Origin: an uncultured Bacillota bacterium
Lineage (GTDB): Bacteria; Bacillota; Clostridia; Oscillospirales; Oscillospiraceae
Direction: 5' to 3'
DNA: 64,000 nucleotides
Assembly (NCBI GenBank): GCA_947073765.1
Contig: CAMTMZ010000002.1
Location: 1 to 64,000, forward strand
Made by a program: the position numbers and the translations under genes. Shown here piece by piece: positions 63,601 through 64,000 of this stretch. The stretch's first letter is position 1, and each line of letters opens with the position of its first letter. The notes beneath the pieces were generated by a model. It searched no databases. It worked only from the letters and a program-made list of their open reading frames with translations, and was not told where the DNA came from.

Positions 63601-63656
63601 ATGTGACCTACGATGTGGTAGACAGCTGGGATACTCTTCTGGAGCGTGTGCTGTAG
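60624..63656 (+). CDS. res: Type III restriction endonuclease subunit (Res)
   Basis: This 1010-residue protein is the restriction and translocation subunit. Its N-terminal helicase has Walker A METGVGKTY (Lys97) and a Walker B box DEPQ at 217-220, and the GRGMRL motif lies near residue 555. The C-terminal endonuclease is a PD-(D/E)xK type with Asp943 (TPDWAIAF) and Glu961-Thr-Lys963. All parts are complete, so the system may be active. AAAGGAG precedes the ATG. It needs the Mod subunit for DNA recognition, whose gene directly precedes it. Confidence 0.93.
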   Translation: MKLHFKHQKFQADAARAVVDVFAGQPCAAPAPEWALSGPLPSGGGAGWRNAPLVPGLTDAVVLEQLNRVQRRNQLHPSPQLEGRFNLTVEMETGVGKTYTYIKTMYELNAHYGWSKFIVVVPSVAIREGVYKTFEMTQDHFAGDYGKKIRFFIYNSAQLTQIDSFACDSSIYVMIINAQAFNARGKDARRIRKQLDDFQSRRPIDIIAGTNPILIIDEPQSVEGRQTRERLKEFNPLFTLRYSATHRAGSVYNMVYRLDAMEAYNRRLVKKITVKGITEIGSAATNGYVYLESVNLSRSSPTATIQFDCRSKRSLRKRTVTVGVGANLYEQSGELEEYRDGFVVTDIDGRDNSLEFANGIRLCAGDVVGKVSEEQLRRIQIRETILTHLQRERQLFHRGIKVLSLFFIDEVAKYRQYDQEGNPSGGLYARMFEEEYNDVVGRLQRAIGDEGYLRYLDAIPAAQTHAGYFSKDNKGKLTDSKLSDRRVRTSDDTAAYDLIMRNKELLLERDPSRSPVRFIFSHSALREGWDNPNVFQICTLKQSASDVRKRQEVGRGMRLCVDQSGERMDVAVLGAGVHEVNVLTVIASESYDSFARQLQTELADAIAGRPTAITPELFKDRVIWDSVGNEQIVDSEMAQAIYFEMAANRYIDKKGLLTERYYEEKAAGRLRVAEEVEDCEQAVLQIVEGVYDARLLLPENARDDNVEITVDPEKMAMPEFQELWRKISGKSVYTVDFDTSELVRRSVAALNRDLRVPKTLYKVETGSMQEFGSRETLLAGRAFIRSNVDYYEASRRGTPGSVRYDLVGKLVEETGLTRAASADILSGIEPVVFDQFKDNPEEFILRAAVLINAEKALAITEHITYRPVGGRYSTDIFTNPTLRGRLNINVMPATKHLYSHVPYDSVNERDFAAELELNDKVAVYVKLPSGFYIDTPLGRYTPDWAIAFREGTAKHIRFVAETKGAQSSLQLRLIEEGKVHCARAHFRAVCGDDVTYDVVDSWDTLLERVL

Positions 63657-63657
63657 C

Positions 63658-64000
63658 TCATGGGTTTTGGAGGGCGCGCAGGGCGGCGCCGGCCAGCCGC
63701 CCCAGGGAGGAGGCGGTGGAGAGCAGATCCTTTGGGTCTGCGTCCTGGACGGCCCGGAGGGCGTTGGCCAGGTTCTGGGGCTCCAGGGCCTGCTTCACAG
63801 TTTTTGCGTCCTGGTCAGTCAGCAGCTCATATAAGGTATCCGCTACCGTCTCCCGCTGCGCGGGAGTCAGCCCGGCCAGCCAGTTTTTCAGGGCGCGGTC
63901 GATCAGGCGGCTTCCGGCGCTCACCTCCTCCAGCTGAACAAAGTCTGGTCCCATAATCTGCCAGGAATACGGGTCGTGCTGAAACAGTCCCCTCTGGTCG
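63658..64000 (-). CDS. 3' end of a gene, possibly DUF2974 (Mbeg1-like)
   Basis: An open frame runs from the window edge to a stop at 63658, giving the C-terminal 113 or so residues. It includes LFQHDPYSWQI near the edge, then GPDFVQLEEVSAGSRLIDRALKNWL, and a helical end with ALRAVQDADPKDLLSTASSLGRLAG. The HDPYSW and GxDFV stretches recall DUF2974 lipase-like proteins of gut Clostridia, from memory and not certain. An ATG at 63954 would give a 98-residue protein, but coding continues upstream. It converges on res. Confidence 0.5.
   Translation of the reverse strand, partial: DQRGLFQHDPYSWQIMGPDFVQLEEVSAGSRLIDRALKNWLAGLTPAQRETVADTLYELLTDQDAKTVKQALEPQNLANALRAVQDADPKDLLSTASSLGRLAGAALRALQNP

Noticed and set aside
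1..64000. CRISPR arrays, tRNA or rRNA genes, insertion sequences and prophage genes.
   Set aside because: I looked for repeated spacers, cloverleaf features, transposase motifs and phage genes and saw none. A tRNA or covariance-model scan would settle the RNA genes.

Overview
The window reads as chromosomal core sequence of a G+C-rich (roughly 60%) Gram-positive Clostridia bacterium, most like the gut Oscillospirales (Flavonifractor/Lawsonibacter/Pseudoflavonifractor type). The grounds are a Bacillus/Clostridium-style rimP-nusA-rnpM-ylxQ-infB operon, an L10 leader RNA before rplJ-rplL, sporulation-associated genes (spmA, spmB, a SpoVB-type flippase, an AbrB-family regulator), an S-layer homology protein, class 1B pyrK/pyrD, ylmH, a DUF896 gene, strong GGAGG ribosome sites and occasional GTG/TTG starts. 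This placement is inferred from gene content only. I saw no rRNA, tRNA, CRISPR array, insertion sequence or prophage.

Layout. 0.1-8 kb is mostly minus strand: an acetyltransferase, a PspC protein, a membrane protein overlapping a DEAD-box helicase, an HtrA protease, an AI-2E-family exporter, a DegV protein, and DUF896-ylmH. At 8.0-8.1 kb back-to-back promoters separate this from a TPP-riboswitch-controlled thiamine transporter gene (thiT) with a HAD phosphatase. 9.8-10.2 kb holds a tiny possible transcription unit and a YtxH-like small protein. 10.4-18.7 kb is a plus-strand pyrimidine cluster (pyrC, pyrF, pyrK, pyrD) interleaved with uncharacterised genes, followed by a DUF1622 protein, a phosphatase-acetyltransferase fusion and a YgiQ radical SAM protein. 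19.3-27.8 kb is the transcription/translation operon rimP-nusA-rnpM-ylxQ-infB-(unknown)-rbfA-nrnA-truB-ribF, with a promoter and a terminator-like hairpin in its leader.

27.9-34.4 kb carries an internally duplicated DUF1576 membrane protein, spmA-spmB, an AbrB-type regulator, a secreted protein and PcrA helicase. 34.6-40.7 kb is a MacA/MacB-like export operon ending in an S-layer homology protein; its promoter region shares a 16-17 nt element with the region upstream of the secreted-protein gene at 31 kb. 40.8-46.6 kb holds an HD protein, sfsA, two small acidic genes that share a motif, recR, rpe, ilvA and a YdeI-family protein. 46.7-51 kb contains rplJ-rplL under an L10 leader, then glyA, an omega-amidase-type hydrolase and a crotonase on the minus strand. 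51.3-58.6 kb has a SpoVB flippase, a MATE exporter, a tandem M42 aminopeptidase pair, a membrane protein and lactate dehydrogenase. 58.7-63.7 kb is a complete type III restriction-modification pair (mod-res), and the window ends inside a minus-strand gene with DUF2974-like features.

Most transcription units show a sigma-A-like promoter with a 16-19 bp spacer and a hairpin terminator, so the unit boundaries are fairly well supported. The least explained items are the shared regulatory element, the unknown gene between infB and rbfA, the zinc-ribbon gene coupled to pyrK, the tandem acidic genes and the duplicated DUF1576 protein.
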